Origin: an uncultured Atopobiaceae bacterium
GTDB lineage: Bacteria; Actinomycetota; Coriobacteriia; Coriobacteriales; Atopobiaceae
Length of the DNA: 64,000 nucleotides
Reading direction: 5' to 3'
NCBI GenBank assembly: GCA_944320975.1
Contig: CALUJM010000004.1
Coordinates: 62,001 to 126,000 of the forward strand
Part shown: positions 23,477 to 32,144 of the stretch, piece by piece
Layout of the letters: every line of letters begins with the position of its first letter
Position numbering within the stretch: position 1 is the first letter of the stretch
Made by a program: the position numbers and the translations under genes
The notes under the pieces: model-generated
Seen by the model: only the letters and a program-made list of their open reading frames with translations
Database searches by the model: none
Told to the model about the DNA's origin: nothing

Positions 23477-25282
23477 ATGCATACTTTCGAGATCAAGGAC
23501 CAGTTCCTGCTCGACGGCAAGCCCTTCACGATTCTCTCTGGCTCGATTCACTACTTCCGCGTCCACCCGTCGGACTGGCATCACTCCCTCTACAACCTCA
23601 AGGCGATGGGCTTCAACACCGTCGAGACCTACGTGCCGTGGAACCTCCACGAGCCGCGTCCCGGCGAGTTCGACTTCGAGGGCATCTGCGACCTCGCCCG
23701 CTTCCTTGACGAGGCGGCAGAGCTCGGCCTGTGGATCATCGTCCGCCCGTCGCCGTTCATCTGCGCGGAGTGGGAGTGGGGCGGCCTGCCCGCCTGGCTG
23801 CTCGCCGACCGCTCCCTGCGCCCGCGCTCGCGCGACCCCAAGTTCCTTGCCCGCGTTGCGGCCTACTATGACGCGCTCATGCCCATCTTGGTCGAGCGCC
23901 AGGTCACGCGCGGTGGCAACATCCTCATGATGCAGGTGGAGAACGAGTATGGCTCCTACTGCGAGGACAAGGAGTACCTGCGCGGCATCCGCGACCTCAT
24001 GCTCGACCGCGGGGTGGATGTCCCCCTGTGCACCTCCGACGGTCCGTGGCGCGGATGCCTGCGCGCAGGCACGCTCATCGACGACGACGTCTTCGTCACC
24101 GGCAACTTCGGGTCCCGCGCGGGCGAGAACTTCGCCCAGCTCAAGGCCTTCCATGAGGAGCATGGCAAGAACTGGCCCCTCATGTGCATGGAGTTCTGGG
24201 ACGGCTGGTTCAACCGCTGGGGCGAGAACGTCATCACGCGCGATGCCCAGGACCTGGCCGACTCTGTGCGCGAGCTGCTTGAGCTCGGCGGTTCCGTCAA
24301 CCTGTACATGTTCCATGGCGGCACCAACTTCGGCTTCATGAACGGCTGCTCCGCCCGCCACACCCACGACCTGCACCAGGTCACCTCCTACGATTACGAC
24401 GCCCCCCTCAACGAGGAGGGCAACCCCACCGAGAAGTGGTACAAGCTGTGCGACGTCGTGCGCGACCTCTTCCCGGACAACTGGACCGCCGACCCGCTGA
24501 TCAAGTCCGCGGTGGACGTCCCGGCCGAGAAGATCGAGCTCTCCGGGCGCACCGGCCTCTTCGAGAACCTCGGCCACCTCGACCCCGAGCCCGTCTGCTC
24601 GCTCTACCCGCAGACGATGGAGGACATGGGCCAGTCCTACGGCTACGTCCTCTACCGCACGCAGATCGAGCGCGACACGACCGAGCCCGAGCGCATCCGC
24701 GTGGTGGACGGCCGCGACCGCGCGCAGGTCTATGTCAACGGCGAGCTCGTGGCCACCCAGTACCAGGAGCACATCGGCGAGGACATCCGCTACGCCCTTC
24801 CTGCCGAGAAGAACCAGCTCGACGTCCTCGTCGAGAACATGGGCCGCGTGAACTACGGCCATAAGTTCCTGGCGGACACCCAGCGCAAGGGCATCCGCAC
24901 GGGCGTCTGCGCCGACCTGCACTTCATCCTCGGCTGGGAGGCCTATCGCCTGCCGCTCGAGGACGTCTCCGAAATCGACTACACCGCCGGCTGGGCCGAG
25001 GGGACGCCGTCCTTCTCGCGCTTTGAGTTCACGCTCGACGAGCCGGCAGACACCTATATAGACACTACGGGCTTTGGCAAGGGCGTCGCGTTTGTCAACG
25101 GGATCAACGTGGGCAGGTACTGGGAGATCGGTCCCATCGCCACCCTCTACGTCCCCCACGGCATCACGCGCGCCGGCGTCAACGAGCTCGTGCTGTTTGA
25201 GACCGAGGGTCACGTGAGCGACGCCATCTCCCTACGTTCGACGCCCCTCATCAACCATCTCGAAAAAGAAGGAGTTGAGTAG
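23477..25282 (+). CDS. GH35 beta-galactosidase (BgaC-like, intracellular)
   Basis: 601 residues, no signal peptide, so it acts on imported sugar. The GH35 barrel N-terminus ILSGSIHYFRVHP is followed by the acid/base Glu157 in MMQVENEYGSY and the nucleophile Glu239 in MCMEFWDGWFNRWG; MFHGGTNFGFMNG is also a family signature, and C-terminal jelly-roll domains follow. The start at ATG 23477 has GAGGAGTGAG upstream, better than the GTG at 23465. Size and gene order (GH35, then mannose-family PTS, then AgaS) match the streptococcal bgaC and lactobacillar gnb operons, whose enzymes cleave Gal-beta-1,3-linked GlcNAc/GalNAc. It is therefore predicted to split phosphorylated galacto-N-biose into galactose and GalNAc-6-phosphate. 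Confidence 0.9.
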   Translation: MHTFEIKDQFLLDGKPFTILSGSIHYFRVHPSDWHHSLYNLKAMGFNTVETYVPWNLHEPRPGEFDFEGICDLARFLDEAAELGLWIIVRPSPFICAEWEWGGLPAWLLADRSLRPRSRDPKFLARVAAYYDALMPILVERQVTRGGNILMMQVENEYGSYCEDKEYLRGIRDLMLDRGVDVPLCTSDGPWRGCLRAGTLIDDDVFVTGNFGSRAGENFAQLKAFHEEHGKNWPLMCMEFWDGWFNRWGENVITRDAQDLADSVRELLELGGSVNLYMFHGGTNFGFMNGCSARHTHDLHQVTSYDYDAPLNEEGNPTEKWYKLCDVVRDLFPDNWTADPLIKSAVDVPAEKIELSGRTGLFENLGHLDPEPVCSLYPQTMEDMGQSYGYVLYRTQIERDTTEPERIRVVDGRDRAQVYVNGELVATQYQEHIGEDIRYALPAEKNQLDVLVENMGRVNYGHKFLADTQRKGIRTGVCADLHFILGWEAYRLPLEDVSEIDYTAGWAEGTPSFSRFEFTLDEPADTYIDTTGFGKGVAFVNGINVGRYWEIGPIATLYVPHGITRAGVNELVLFETEGHVSDAISLRSTPLINHLEKEGVE

Positions 25283-25283
25283 C

Positions 25284-25748
25284 ATGATCGTTGGAGCACG
25301 TGTTGACTTCCGCCTCATCCACGGCCAGGTCGGCAACCTCTGGGCCAACGCCCGCCAGGTCAGCCGCTTCATGGTCGTCGATGACCAGGTCGCCGAGGAC
25401 GCCACGCAGAAGCAGGTCCTGCGCATGGCCACCCCCGCCACCTGCAAGCTCTCCGTCCTGCCCGTCGAGAAGGCCGCGGCCAATATCCTCGCGGGCAAGT
25501 ATGACGCCCAGCGTCTGTTCATCGTCGTCAAGAAGCCCGAGGTCTACGTCAAGCTCGCCAAGGCCGGCGTGAAGTTCGACGAGATCATCCTCGGCAACAT
25601 CACCTCGATGAACATCGTCAAGACCTACAACCGCAACATCAACTGCGGCCAGGACGACGTCGACGCCCTGAACGAGCTCGCCTCCATGGGCGTTCCCATG
25701 GTCATCCAGCTCACCCCGCAGAACAGCCCGGAGACCTTCAAGCCCTAG
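25284..25748 (+). CDS. PTS EIIB component, mannose/N-acetylgalactosamine family
   Basis: 154 residues. The active-site motif RVDFRLIHGQV puts the phosphorylated residue at His13, the arrangement of ManX/AgaB-type IIB proteins. It takes phosphate from the separate IIA (28389) and passes it to sugar during transport by IIC/IID. The ATG at 25284 is chosen over TTG 25275 because GAAGGAGTTGAG lies upstream at the right distance. It starts one base after the GH35 stop, so glycosidase and transporter are co-translated. Confidence 0.93.
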   Translation: MIVGARVDFRLIHGQVGNLWANARQVSRFMVVDDQVAEDATQKQVLRMATPATCKLSVLPVEKAAANILAGKYDAQRLFIVVKKPEVYVKLAKAGVKFDEIILGNITSMNIVKTYNRNINCGQDDVDALNELASMGVPMVIQLTPQNSPETFKP

Positions 25749-25850
25749 GCTCCGGCCCAGCAAGGCGCTACGCGGTGAGGGGAGATGCACCGCAACCATA
25801 TAGCGTGATTCGTACGTTACGTTCGAGTTGTTAGAAGGAGGAAAAGAACC

Positions 25851-26738
25851 ATGATTCAGTGGTGGCAGATTCTTCTGCTCACGCTCTATGCGGGCTTCCA
25901 GATCATGGACGAGCTGCACTGGTACTCCAGCGCCGGCTCCGCCGTGTTCTCTGGCTTCTTCACGGGCCTCGTCATGGGCGACATGGCAACTGGTCTTTTC
26001 ATCGGTGGTAGCATGCAGCTCACCATCCTCGGCGTTGGCACCTTCGGCGGCGCTTCCCGCATCGACGCCAACTCCGGCACCCTGATCGCCACGGCCTTCG
26101 CCGTGAGCTCCGGCATGGACCCGGAGCAGGCCCTCGCCGCCCTCGGCGTGCCCGTGGCCGCGATCCTCGTCTACACCGATATCCTCGGTCGTATGGCCAA
26201 CACCTTCTGGGGTCACGCCTGCGACGCCGACGTCGAGAAGATGAACTGGGGCTCCTACAACATCCACTACTGGATGGGTGCTGTCTCTTGGTGCCTCTCC
26301 CGCATGATCCCGGTCTTCCTCGCCCTCGCCTTCGGCCAGGGTCTGGTTGACGCCATCACCGGCGCCCTCAACGGCGACCTCGCCTGGCTCGGCACCGGCC
26401 TCACCGTTGCGGGTGGCATGCTGCCGGCCGTCGGCTTCGCCATCCTGCTTCGTTACCTGCCCGTCAAGAAGCACGTTGCCTATCTCATCCTCGGCTTCGT
26501 GATCGCTGCCCTCCTCGGCACCGCCTTCTCGAGCATCCAGACCATCGGCGGCGACGTCGCCACGGTCGCCGGTGCTACCGAGACCGCCATCACCGGTGGC
26601 AGCTTCAAGGGTCTGTCGATGCTGACCGTCGCTCTCATCGGCTTCGCTCTTGCCTACATCTACTACCAGCAGCACCAGACCGGCGCTGTCGCGGCTGTCT
26701 CTGCTGGCGTGGAGGGAGATGACGACGATGAGCTCTAA
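25851..26738 (+). CDS. PTS EIIC component, mannose/sorbose family
   Basis: 295 residues of the EII-Sor family membrane component, which forms the sugar path with IID. Several membrane segments are evident (for example ILLLTLYAGFQIMDEL, VFSGFFTGLVMGDMATGLF, ALAALGVPVAAILVYTDILG, MLPAVGFAILLRYLPV, YLILGFVIAALLGTAF), with the conserved IGGSMQLTILGVGTFGGAS loop. GAAGGAGGAAAAG precedes the start. It overlaps the IID start by 11 bases. The C-terminus ends in an acidic GDDDDEL tail. Confidence 0.93.
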   Translation: MIQWWQILLLTLYAGFQIMDELHWYSSAGSAVFSGFFTGLVMGDMATGLFIGGSMQLTILGVGTFGGASRIDANSGTLIATAFAVSSGMDPEQALAALGVPVAAILVYTDILGRMANTFWGHACDADVEKMNWGSYNIHYWMGAVSWCLSRMIPVFLALAFGQGLVDAITGALNGDLAWLGTGLTVAGGMLPAVGFAILLRYLPVKKHVAYLILGFVIAALLGTAFSSIQTIGGDVATVAGATETAITGGSFKGLSMLTVALIGFALAYIYYQQHQTGAVAAVSAGVEGDDDDEL

Positions 26739-27549
26739 GACCACTGGCTACAAGCTCACGAAGGCTGACCTTCGTCAGATCAACATCCGCAACCTCGTTG
26801 GCTTCCAGGCTGGCTGGAACTACGAGCGTATGCAGCACTCCGGCTACCTGTGGATCATCCTTCCGCAGCTCCGCAAGATCTATGGGGACAACACCGAGGC
26901 CCTGAAGACCGCCTGCCGCACCCAGTGCTCGCCGTTCTTCAACACCTCCAACTTCCTCAACACGATCATCACGGGCATCGACCTCGCCATCGAGGAGACC
27001 GAGGGCGTCGAGGGCCTCGAGACCGTCGCCTCCCTCAAGACCGGCCTGATGGGCCCGCTCGCCTCCATCGGCGACTCCATCTTCGGCTCGCTGCTCCCGA
27101 CGATCTTCGGCGCCCTGGCCGCCAACATGGCCATGGAGGGCAACCCGCTCGGCATCTTCATCTGGATCGCCTCCTGCGTGGTTGTTGACTGGTTCCGCTG
27201 CAAGCAGACCTACATCGCCTACGATCAGGGCATGAAGCTCGTCACCACCATGTCCGACAAGCTCAACGCCATCACGGATGCGGCTACGGTCATGGGCGTC
27301 TTCATGGTCGGCGCGCTGGTCTCCACCAACGTCGGCATCGTCCTCACGATCAACCCGAACATCGGTGGCGTCCCGCTGAACGTTCAGGACATCCTGAACA
27401 ACATCTGCCCCAAGCTCGTTCCCGCCGCGCTCGTCGGCTTCGTGTACTGGCTGCTCGGCCGCAAGGGCATGACCTCCACCAAGGCGATCTTCATCGTCCT
27501 GGTCATCGGCATCGTCTTTGGCGCCCTCAACCTCGTCGCGAAGGGCTAA
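26728..27549 (+). CDS. PTS EIID component, mannose family
   Basis: 273 residues. EIID-AGA family signatures: KLTKADLRQINIRNL at the N-terminus, GFQAGWNYERMQHSGYLW, FFNTSNFLNTIITGIDLAIEE and GLMGPLASIGDSIFGSLLPT, followed by C-terminal membrane helices. With IIC it forms the membrane complex for the amino-sugar or disaccharide. Two ATGs (26719, 26728) are possible; 26728 suits the GGAGGG spacing better. It is followed by a GC-rich hairpin without a T run and a large inverted repeat, so transcription probably continues into the genes downstream with processing or partial attenuation. Confidence 0.92.
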   Translation: MSSKTTGYKLTKADLRQINIRNLVGFQAGWNYERMQHSGYLWIILPQLRKIYGDNTEALKTACRTQCSPFFNTSNFLNTIITGIDLAIEETEGVEGLETVASLKTGLMGPLASIGDSIFGSLLPTIFGALAANMAMEGNPLGIFIWIASCVVVDWFRCKQTYIAYDQGMKLVTTMSDKLNAITDAATVMGVFMVGALVSTNVGIVLTINPNIGGVPLNVQDILNNICPKLVPAALVGFVYWLLGRKGMTSTKAIFIVLVIGIVFGALNLVAKG

Positions 27550-27564
27550 GGCTCCTTTCGGCCT

Positions 27565-27592
27565 CGCGGCGCCCGGCACCCCGGGCGCCGCG
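27565..27592 (+). terminator. GC-rich hairpin after EIID gene, weak terminator or processing site
   Basis: Perfect 12-bp stem (27565-27576 with 27581-27592), loop CACC. Only GGTCTTGG follows, so termination is probably partial. Confidence 0.5.
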
Positions 27593-27615
27593 GGTCTTGG
27601 TCGCAAGGTTAGAGC

Positions 27616-27677
27616 GGGCGCGCATCTCACGGCTCGGGACCTCAGGGTTCCCGCCCTATCTCCCGAGATGCGCGCCC
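27616..27677. repeat. Large hairpin between EIID and TPR-like gene
   Basis: Perfect 13-bp stem GGGCGCGCATCTC (27616-27628) with its complement (27665-27677). The 36-nt loop holds an inner inverted repeat GGGACCTC...GGTTCCC. It lies 23 bases before the start of the next gene and may set relative expression of the PTS subunits. Confidence 0.65.
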
Positions 27678-27700
27678 GTTCTCTCTAGAAAGGCAATTTC

Positions 27701-28324
27701 GTGCATCCTGGCGTCATCGCATTCATAGTCCTCGTTGTCGCGTACTTCCTGTTCAAGGAGGGCTTCCGTCGCTACTACGAGGCAAAGTACGAGGGCTTCT
27801 TCGAGACGGGCCACTACAAGGAGGCCATCGAGGCTCTCGACAAGATGCCCGCGCGCCTGACGCTGACCACCTACCGCCAGTACTACCTGCGTTTCCTGTG
27901 CTACCAGGCCATGGACGACGAGGAGATGGCCACCCGCATGATCGAGCTTCTCGTCCGCATGAGAAACTCTGCCAAGCGCCAGGCCCAGACCCTTGCCGTC
28001 GCGTTCAACTACTTCACCCAGCTGGGCAACAAGGACCGCTGCAAGGAGCTTCTCGCCCAGCTCAAAGCAAGCAAGGCGGCCGACCGCGCCGTCGTTGCCG
28101 ACTGCCAGCTCACCTACGACATCGTCTTCTCCAAGAAGCACGGCTACATCGACCAGATGGAGCAGATGCTCAAGAAGGAGAAGAACCCGGCCCTCCAGGG
28201 CAAGCTCTGCTTCCTGCTGTGGAAGCAGTACGCCAACAAGGGCGACAAGACGCACGCGAAGCAGTACAAGCGCCGCTTCGAGGAGCTCACCAAGACGAAC
28301 ACGAACCAGCAGGCGGCCGCATAG
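27701..28324 (+). CDS. Membrane-anchored helical-repeat (TPR-like) protein, unknown, PTS-associated
   Basis: 207 residues. A single N-terminal membrane segment (about residues 4-18, GVIAFIVLVVAYFLF) is followed by a cytoplasmic alpha-helical region that reads like degenerate TPR repeats: KYEGFFETGHYKEAIEALDK, FLCYQAMDDEEMATRMIELL, AFNYFTQLGNKDRCKELLAQ, LLWKQYANKGDKTHAKQYKRR. The GTG start follows GAAAGGCAATTTC. It lies between the PTS IID and IIA genes. A clear paralogue is at 33124-33756, sharing KYE..F..G, AFN(Y/F)F, the KELL motif and QYxN(K/R)GD. I know of no assigned role; a scaffold or regulator of the PTS complex is a guess from position. Confidence 0.8.
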   Translation: MHPGVIAFIVLVVAYFLFKEGFRRYYEAKYEGFFETGHYKEAIEALDKMPARLTLTTYRQYYLRFLCYQAMDDEEMATRMIELLVRMRNSAKRQAQTLAVAFNYFTQLGNKDRCKELLAQLKASKAADRAVVADCQLTYDIVFSKKHGYIDQMEQMLKKEKNPALQGKLCFLLWKQYANKGDKTHAKQYKRRFEELTKTNTNQQAAA

Positions 28325-28388
28325 GCCGCGTTGCCGTACGAATAAGGAGTTCAAGGGCACATCGCCCTCGACACGAAGGAGGACAAAC

Positions 28389-28814
28389 ATGATTGGCTTC
28401 ATCCTTACCGGGCACGGGCACTTCTCGACCGGTCTCAAGAGCGCACTTGACATGATCGCGGGCCCGCAAGAGGCCTTCGAGATCGTCACCTTCACTGAGG
28501 AGGAGGCCGGTGCCTATGGCGATACCCTCCGCGCTGCCGTCAAGGCCATGCGCGAGAAGAACGACGGCGTCCTCATCTTCTGCGACCTCATGGGCGGCAC
28601 CCCGTTCAACCAGTCCATGATGATCACCGCCGAGCAGGACAACGTGCAGGTGGTCGCCGGCACCAACCTGCCGATGCTCATCGACATCGTCATGGCCCGC
28701 ATGCCCGAGTCAACGATCGCGGACCTCGTGGCCGAGGCCGTCGAGGTCGGCAAGGAGGGCGTCTGCCACATGGAGCTCGGCGCCGACGCGGCTGACGACG
28801 ACGAGGACGAGTAA
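28389..28814 (+). CDS. PTS EIIA component, mannose/N-acetylgalactosamine family (AgaF-like)
   Basis: 141 residues, soluble. The N-terminus MIGFILTGHGHFSTGLKSAL gives the phospho-acceptor His9 in the TGHGHF motif of ManX-type IIA; FCDLMGGTPFNQSMM is the second conserved loop. It completes the IIA-IIB-IIC-IID set. GAAGGAGGACAAAC precedes the ATG. The C-terminus is a short acidic tail DDDEDE. The GntR regulator gene follows 56 bases later. Confidence 0.92.
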   Translation: MIGFILTGHGHFSTGLKSALDMIAGPQEAFEIVTFTEEEAGAYGDTLRAAVKAMREKNDGVLIFCDLMGGTPFNQSMMITAEQDNVQVVAGTNLPMLIDIVMARMPESTIADLVAEAVEVGKEGVCHMELGADAADDDEDE

Positions 28815-28870
28815 GAGGCAGGCACTTCTCGACGTCTTTGACGAGACGAGAGGGCGAGGGGAGGCGACAC

Positions 28871-29596
28871 ATGGCGCGCGCGAGCAAGCAGCCGCTCTAT
28901 GACCAGCTGGTCGACATTCTCACCGAGAAGATCGAGCAGGAGTACCGCCCGGGGGACCTGATGCCCTCCGAGCGCGAGCTGTCGGAGCGCTACGGCCTCT
29001 CGCGCACCACGGTGCGCCTCGCCCTGCAGGAGCTCGAGCGTCTGGGGATGGTCGTTCGCAAGCACGGGCGCGGCACCTTCGTCGCGGACCAGTTCGCCCA
29101 GGTCACCAACCTCATGCAGGCCTACAGCTTCACCGACCAGATGCGGTCGATGGGGCGCGTCCCCGAGACCACGATTCTCGAGTTCTCGGAGATCGACGCC
29201 GACAAGAACCTTGCGCAGCACATGGGCGTGCGCCTGGGTGACCGCCTCTTCAAGCTCAAGAGGCTGCGCTCGGCGGACGGCATCCCCATGATGGTGGAGC
29301 GGAGCTTCCTGCCCGTGCGCAAGTTCCTGACCCTCAAGCGGCCGCTGCTCGACAGCATGCCGCTCTACGAGATCGTCGAGAACGTCTACCACGAGAAGAT
29401 CCGCGTGGCCGAGGAGGAGTTCTTCGCGAGCGTGGCGCGCCCGTCCGAGGCGCACCTGCTCGACATCCCCGAGAACGCGCCCGTGCTCGAGCTTGCCCGC
29501 ACCACCTACAACATCGCCAACGAGATCATCGAGTACACCCTCTCGGTGGCCCGCGCGGACCAGTTCAAGTACAAGGTCCTGCACCAGCGCATGTGA
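28871..29596 (+). CDS. GntR/HutC-family regulator with UTRA domain
   Basis: 241 residues. The N-terminal winged helix (about 7-72) contains PGDLMPSERELSERYGLSRTTVRLALQELERLGMVVRKHGRGTF-type sequence in the usual order, and the remainder is a UTRA ligand domain (about 90-235). The family includes NagR/YvoA, DasR and AgaR-type regulators that respond to amino-sugar phosphates. Encoded between the PTS IIA and AgaS genes, it is the obvious regulator of the GalNAc/galacto-N-biose locus; candidate operators lie at 23206-23294. The ATG at 28871 follows GAGGGGAGGCGAC. The stop TGA coincides with the outer end of a 29-bp palindrome. Confidence 0.9.
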   Translation: MARASKQPLYDQLVDILTEKIEQEYRPGDLMPSERELSERYGLSRTTVRLALQELERLGMVVRKHGRGTFVADQFAQVTNLMQAYSFTDQMRSMGRVPETTILEFSEIDADKNLAQHMGVRLGDRLFKLKRLRSADGIPMMVERSFLPVRKFLTLKRPLLDSMPLYEIVENVYHEKIRVAEEEFFASVARPSEAHLLDIPENAPVLELARTTYNIANEIIEYTLSVARADQFKYKVLHQRM

Positions 29597-29622
29597 TGAA
29601 AAGGGACAGTCCCTTTTCATCA
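29594..29622. repeat. 29-bp GGGACAGTCCC palindrome overlapping GntR stop
   Basis: Arms TGATGAAAAGGGAC around a single A. The first TGA is the GntR stop codon. It is the same unit as 36398-36426 (identical) and 48828-48856 (central base complementary). Confidence 0.92.
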
Positions 29623-29647
29623 TCCATTTTGAAGAAAGGAACCGCCA

Positions 29648-30814
29648 ATGTTTGAGAAGAGCGTGGAGGAGCTCAAGGCCCTGGGCGCCGACATCACCAC
29701 GGCCGAGATTGCCCAGCAGCCCGAGCTCTGGGTCGACACCCTCAAGATCTACGAGGACAACCTCGACGCCATCGAGGCGTTTCTCGCCAGCGCCCGCGCG
29801 ATGGGCGAGGGCCGTCTGTCCGTCGTCTTCACCGGCGCCGGCACCTCCGACTACGTGGGCGACACCGTGGGCCCGTACCTGCGTCACGCGGGCGACGTCT
29901 CCCTCTACGACTTCAAGCCCGTCGCCACGACCGATATCGTCTCCGCGCCGCGCGACTTCCTGAACCCGGACGAGCCCACGCTGCTCGTCTCCTTTGCTCG
30001 CTCCGGCAACAGCCCCGAGTCCCTCGCCGCCGTGCAGGTCGCCAAGAAGTTCGTGAAGAACGTCAAGTTCCTCAACATCACCTGCGCCCCCGAAGGCAAG
30101 CTCGCCGTCGAGTCCGCGGACGACCCCGACGCCCTGACGCTGCTCATCCCGCGCGCCAACGACAAGGGCTTTGCCATGACCGGCTCCTACAGCTGCATGA
30201 CGCTGCTCACCACGCTCGTCTTCGACGCCGCCCCCCTCGAGCAGAAGCGCGCCTGGGTCGAGCAGGCAGCCAAGATGGGCGAGGCCGTCGTCGCGCGCGA
30301 GGGCGAGGTCGCGGCCTTCCTCGCCGGCGACTTCAACCGCGTGACCTACCTGGGCTCTGGCTCCTTCGTGGGCCTCGCCCAGGAGAGCCAGCTCAAGATC
30401 CTCGAGCTCGCCCACGGCCTGGTGGCCACCTCCTGGGACAGCTCGATGGGCTACCGCCACGGGCCCAAGTCCTTCGTGGACGACAAGACCCTCGTCTTTG
30501 TCTTCATGAACAACGACGCCTACACCCGCCAGTACGACCTCGACATCCTGAACGAGATCAACGGCGATAAGATCGCGCAGAAGACCATCGCCGTCCAGCA
30601 GGACGTGGCGCCGGCCTTCGAGGGCGAGTCCTTCACCTTCGCCGGCTATGACGCGCTGCCCGAGGCCTACCTCGCGCTGCCGTTCGTGATGGTCGCGCAG
30701 ACGGTCTCGCTGCTCAACTCCGTGCGCGTGGGCAACACCCCCGACACGCCGAGCCCCACCGGCACCGTCAACCGCGTCGTCAAGGGCGTCACGATTCACG
30801 ATTTCGAGGCCTAG
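29648..30814 (+). CDS. agaS: D-galactosamine-6-phosphate deaminase/isomerase (AgaS-like)
   Basis: 388 residues with two SIS domains; converts galactosamine-6-phosphate to tagatose-6-phosphate and ammonia. Family segments include VVFTGAGTSDYVGDTVGPYL, LLVSFARSGNSPESLAAVQVA (the phosphosugar-binding Ser-rich loop), NDKGFAMTGSYSCMTLLTTL, LGSGSFVGLAQESQLKILEL and SMGYRHGPKSF. GAAGAAAGGAACC precedes the ATG. The position after GntR and before a deacetylase fits the GalNAc pathway: PTS uptake, deacetylation, deamination by AgaS, then LacC-like kinase and aldolase. Fructosamine-type deglycase activity is less likely because the length and motifs are those of AgaS. Confidence 0.9.
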   Translation: MFEKSVEELKALGADITTAEIAQQPELWVDTLKIYEDNLDAIEAFLASARAMGEGRLSVVFTGAGTSDYVGDTVGPYLRHAGDVSLYDFKPVATTDIVSAPRDFLNPDEPTLLVSFARSGNSPESLAAVQVAKKFVKNVKFLNITCAPEGKLAVESADDPDALTLLIPRANDKGFAMTGSYSCMTLLTTLVFDAAPLEQKRAWVEQAAKMGEAVVAREGEVAAFLAGDFNRVTYLGSGSFVGLAQESQLKILELAHGLVATSWDSSMGYRHGPKSFVDDKTLVFVFMNNDAYTRQYDLDILNEINGDKIAQKTIAVQQDVAPAFEGESFTFAGYDALPEAYLALPFVMVAQTVSLLNSVRVGNTPDTPSPTGTVNRVVKGVTIHDFEA

Positions 30815-30826
30815 AGCCTCTCAGCG

Positions 30827-30903
30827 GTGACTCAATTGGGGACAGACCCCTTTTGAATCATCGCCCCAATGATTCAAAAGGGGTCTGTCCCCAATTGAGT
30901 CAC
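30827..30903. repeat. Compound GGGGACAGACCCC palindrome, 35-bp perfect arms
   Basis: Arms 30827-30861 and 30869-30903 are perfectly complementary around CGCCCCA. Each arm joins two unit types: GTGACTCAATTGGGGACAG outside and CCCCTTTTGAATCAT inside, the latter identical to half of the unit at 14632-14668. It begins 12 bases after the agaS stop. Confidence 0.92.
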
Positions 30904-30966
30904 GGCGCCCGCCTGCATGACCCTGCGGGCGGGCGTCTCTGCAAACAATTGTCGTAAGGAGCAGAC

Positions 30967-32133
30967 ATGAGCACGTTTGCCATCAAGGCCGACCGTTTCG
31001 TGCTTCCGGGCACCACGATGCAGGGCGGCTACCTCACCGTGACGGACGGGAAGTTCGGCATGTGGTCCGCCGAGGCCCCCGGCTGCGAGATCCGCGACTT
31101 CACGGGCTGCATCGTGGGCCCGGGCCTCGTGGACACGCACATCCACGGCTTCTACAACCACGCCACCACCGACCGCGAGGCCGCGGGCATCAACGCCTCG
31201 AGCGTCGAGCTCGCCCGCCGCGGCACCACCTGCTGGCTGCCCACGACCTTCACCGAGTCCGTCGACCAGATCGCCGACTCCTGCGCCGCCATCGCCGAGG
31301 CCGACGAGTCCCGCGGCGAGGACTTCGTGGGCGCGCACATCGGCGGCATCTACCTCGAGGGCCCCTTCTTCACGATGAAGCACGTGGGCGCCCAGAACCC
31401 GGTCTACCTCATCGACCCGAGCGTCGAGACCTTTGACATGTGGCAGGAGAAGGCCGGCGGCCGCATCGTGAAGAGCGCGCTCGCCGCCGAGAAGGACGGT
31501 GCGTGCGAGTACTGCGCCGCACTCGACGAGCGCGACGTCGTGACCTCCATCGGCCACTCCGATGCCACCTACGACGAGGCCCTCGCCGCCGTCAACGCCG
31601 GCGCGAGCTGCTTCGTGCACACCTACAACGGCCAGCGCGGCCTGCACCACCGCGACCCGGGCGTCGTGGGCGCAGCCATGACCACCAACGGCACCTACGC
31701 GGAGATCATCTGCGACGGCCGCCACGTCGTCCCCGGCGCCATCAAGGCGCTCGTCGACGCCAAGGGCTGGGACCACACGGTCCTGATCACCGACTGCCTG
31801 GGCTGCGGCGGCATGCCCGAGGGCGAGTACATGTCCGGCGGCCTTCCCGTGGTCATGAAGGGCGGCCTGTGCTACCTCCTCAACGAGGACGGGACCACCG
31901 GCTCGATCGCGGGCTCCGTGCTCACGCTCGCCCAGGGCGTCAAGAACATGGTCGACTGGCAGATCGTGACCGCCGAGAAGGCCATCCGCATGGCCTCCGA
32001 GGTCGCCGCCCGCTCCGCCCACATCGAGGAGCGCTTCGGCTTCATCAAGCCCGGCCGCGACGCCGACATGACCATCTTCAACGCCGACATGACCCTCGCC
32101 GCCACCTTCGTGAGCGGCGTCGAGGCCAAGTAG
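30967..32133 (+). CDS. N-acetylgalactosamine-6-phosphate deacetylase (AgaA/NagA family)
   Basis: 388 residues of the amidohydrolase superfamily; removes acetate from GalNAc-6-phosphate (or GlcNAc-6-phosphate) in the cytoplasm. Metal and active-site motifs: GLVDTHIHGFYNH, the metal-binding Glu in IYLEGPFF, SIGHSDATYDEA, FVHTYNGQRGLHHR, IICDGRHVVPGA and catalytic Asp in LITDCLGCGG. AAGGAGCAGAC precedes the ATG. The second deacetylase of the window (57314) is paired with nagB, so this one is assigned to the GalNAc branch by context. A SIS gene begins 11 bases after its stop. Confidence 0.88.
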   Translation: MSTFAIKADRFVLPGTTMQGGYLTVTDGKFGMWSAEAPGCEIRDFTGCIVGPGLVDTHIHGFYNHATTDREAAGINASSVELARRGTTCWLPTTFTESVDQIADSCAAIAEADESRGEDFVGAHIGGIYLEGPFFTMKHVGAQNPVYLIDPSVETFDMWQEKAGGRIVKSALAAEKDGACEYCAALDERDVVTSIGHSDATYDEALAAVNAGASCFVHTYNGQRGLHHRDPGVVGAAMTTNGTYAEIICDGRHVVPGAIKALVDAKGWDHTVLITDCLGCGGMPEGEYMSGGLPVVMKGGLCYLLNEDGTTGSIAGSVLTLAQGVKNMVDWQIVTAEKAIRMASEVAARSAHIEERFGFIKPGRDADMTIFNADMTLAATFVSGVEAK

Positions 32134-32144
32134 GGGAGGCGACG

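Noticed and set aside
23447..25213. 588-residue minus-strand open frame opposite the GH35 gene
   Set aside because: Antisense shadow of a clear beta-galactosidase; low-complexity composition without motifs.
29594..29622. GGGACAG palindromes as ordinary Rho-independent terminators
   Set aside because: They lack a T run after the stem, occur inside a T-box leader and in pairs, and share sequence across unrelated loci, so a repeat family explains them better, though some may terminate transcription.
28514..30799. 761-residue minus-strand open frame spanning IIA, GntR and agaS
   Set aside because: It crosses three well supported genes on the other strand and has shadow composition.
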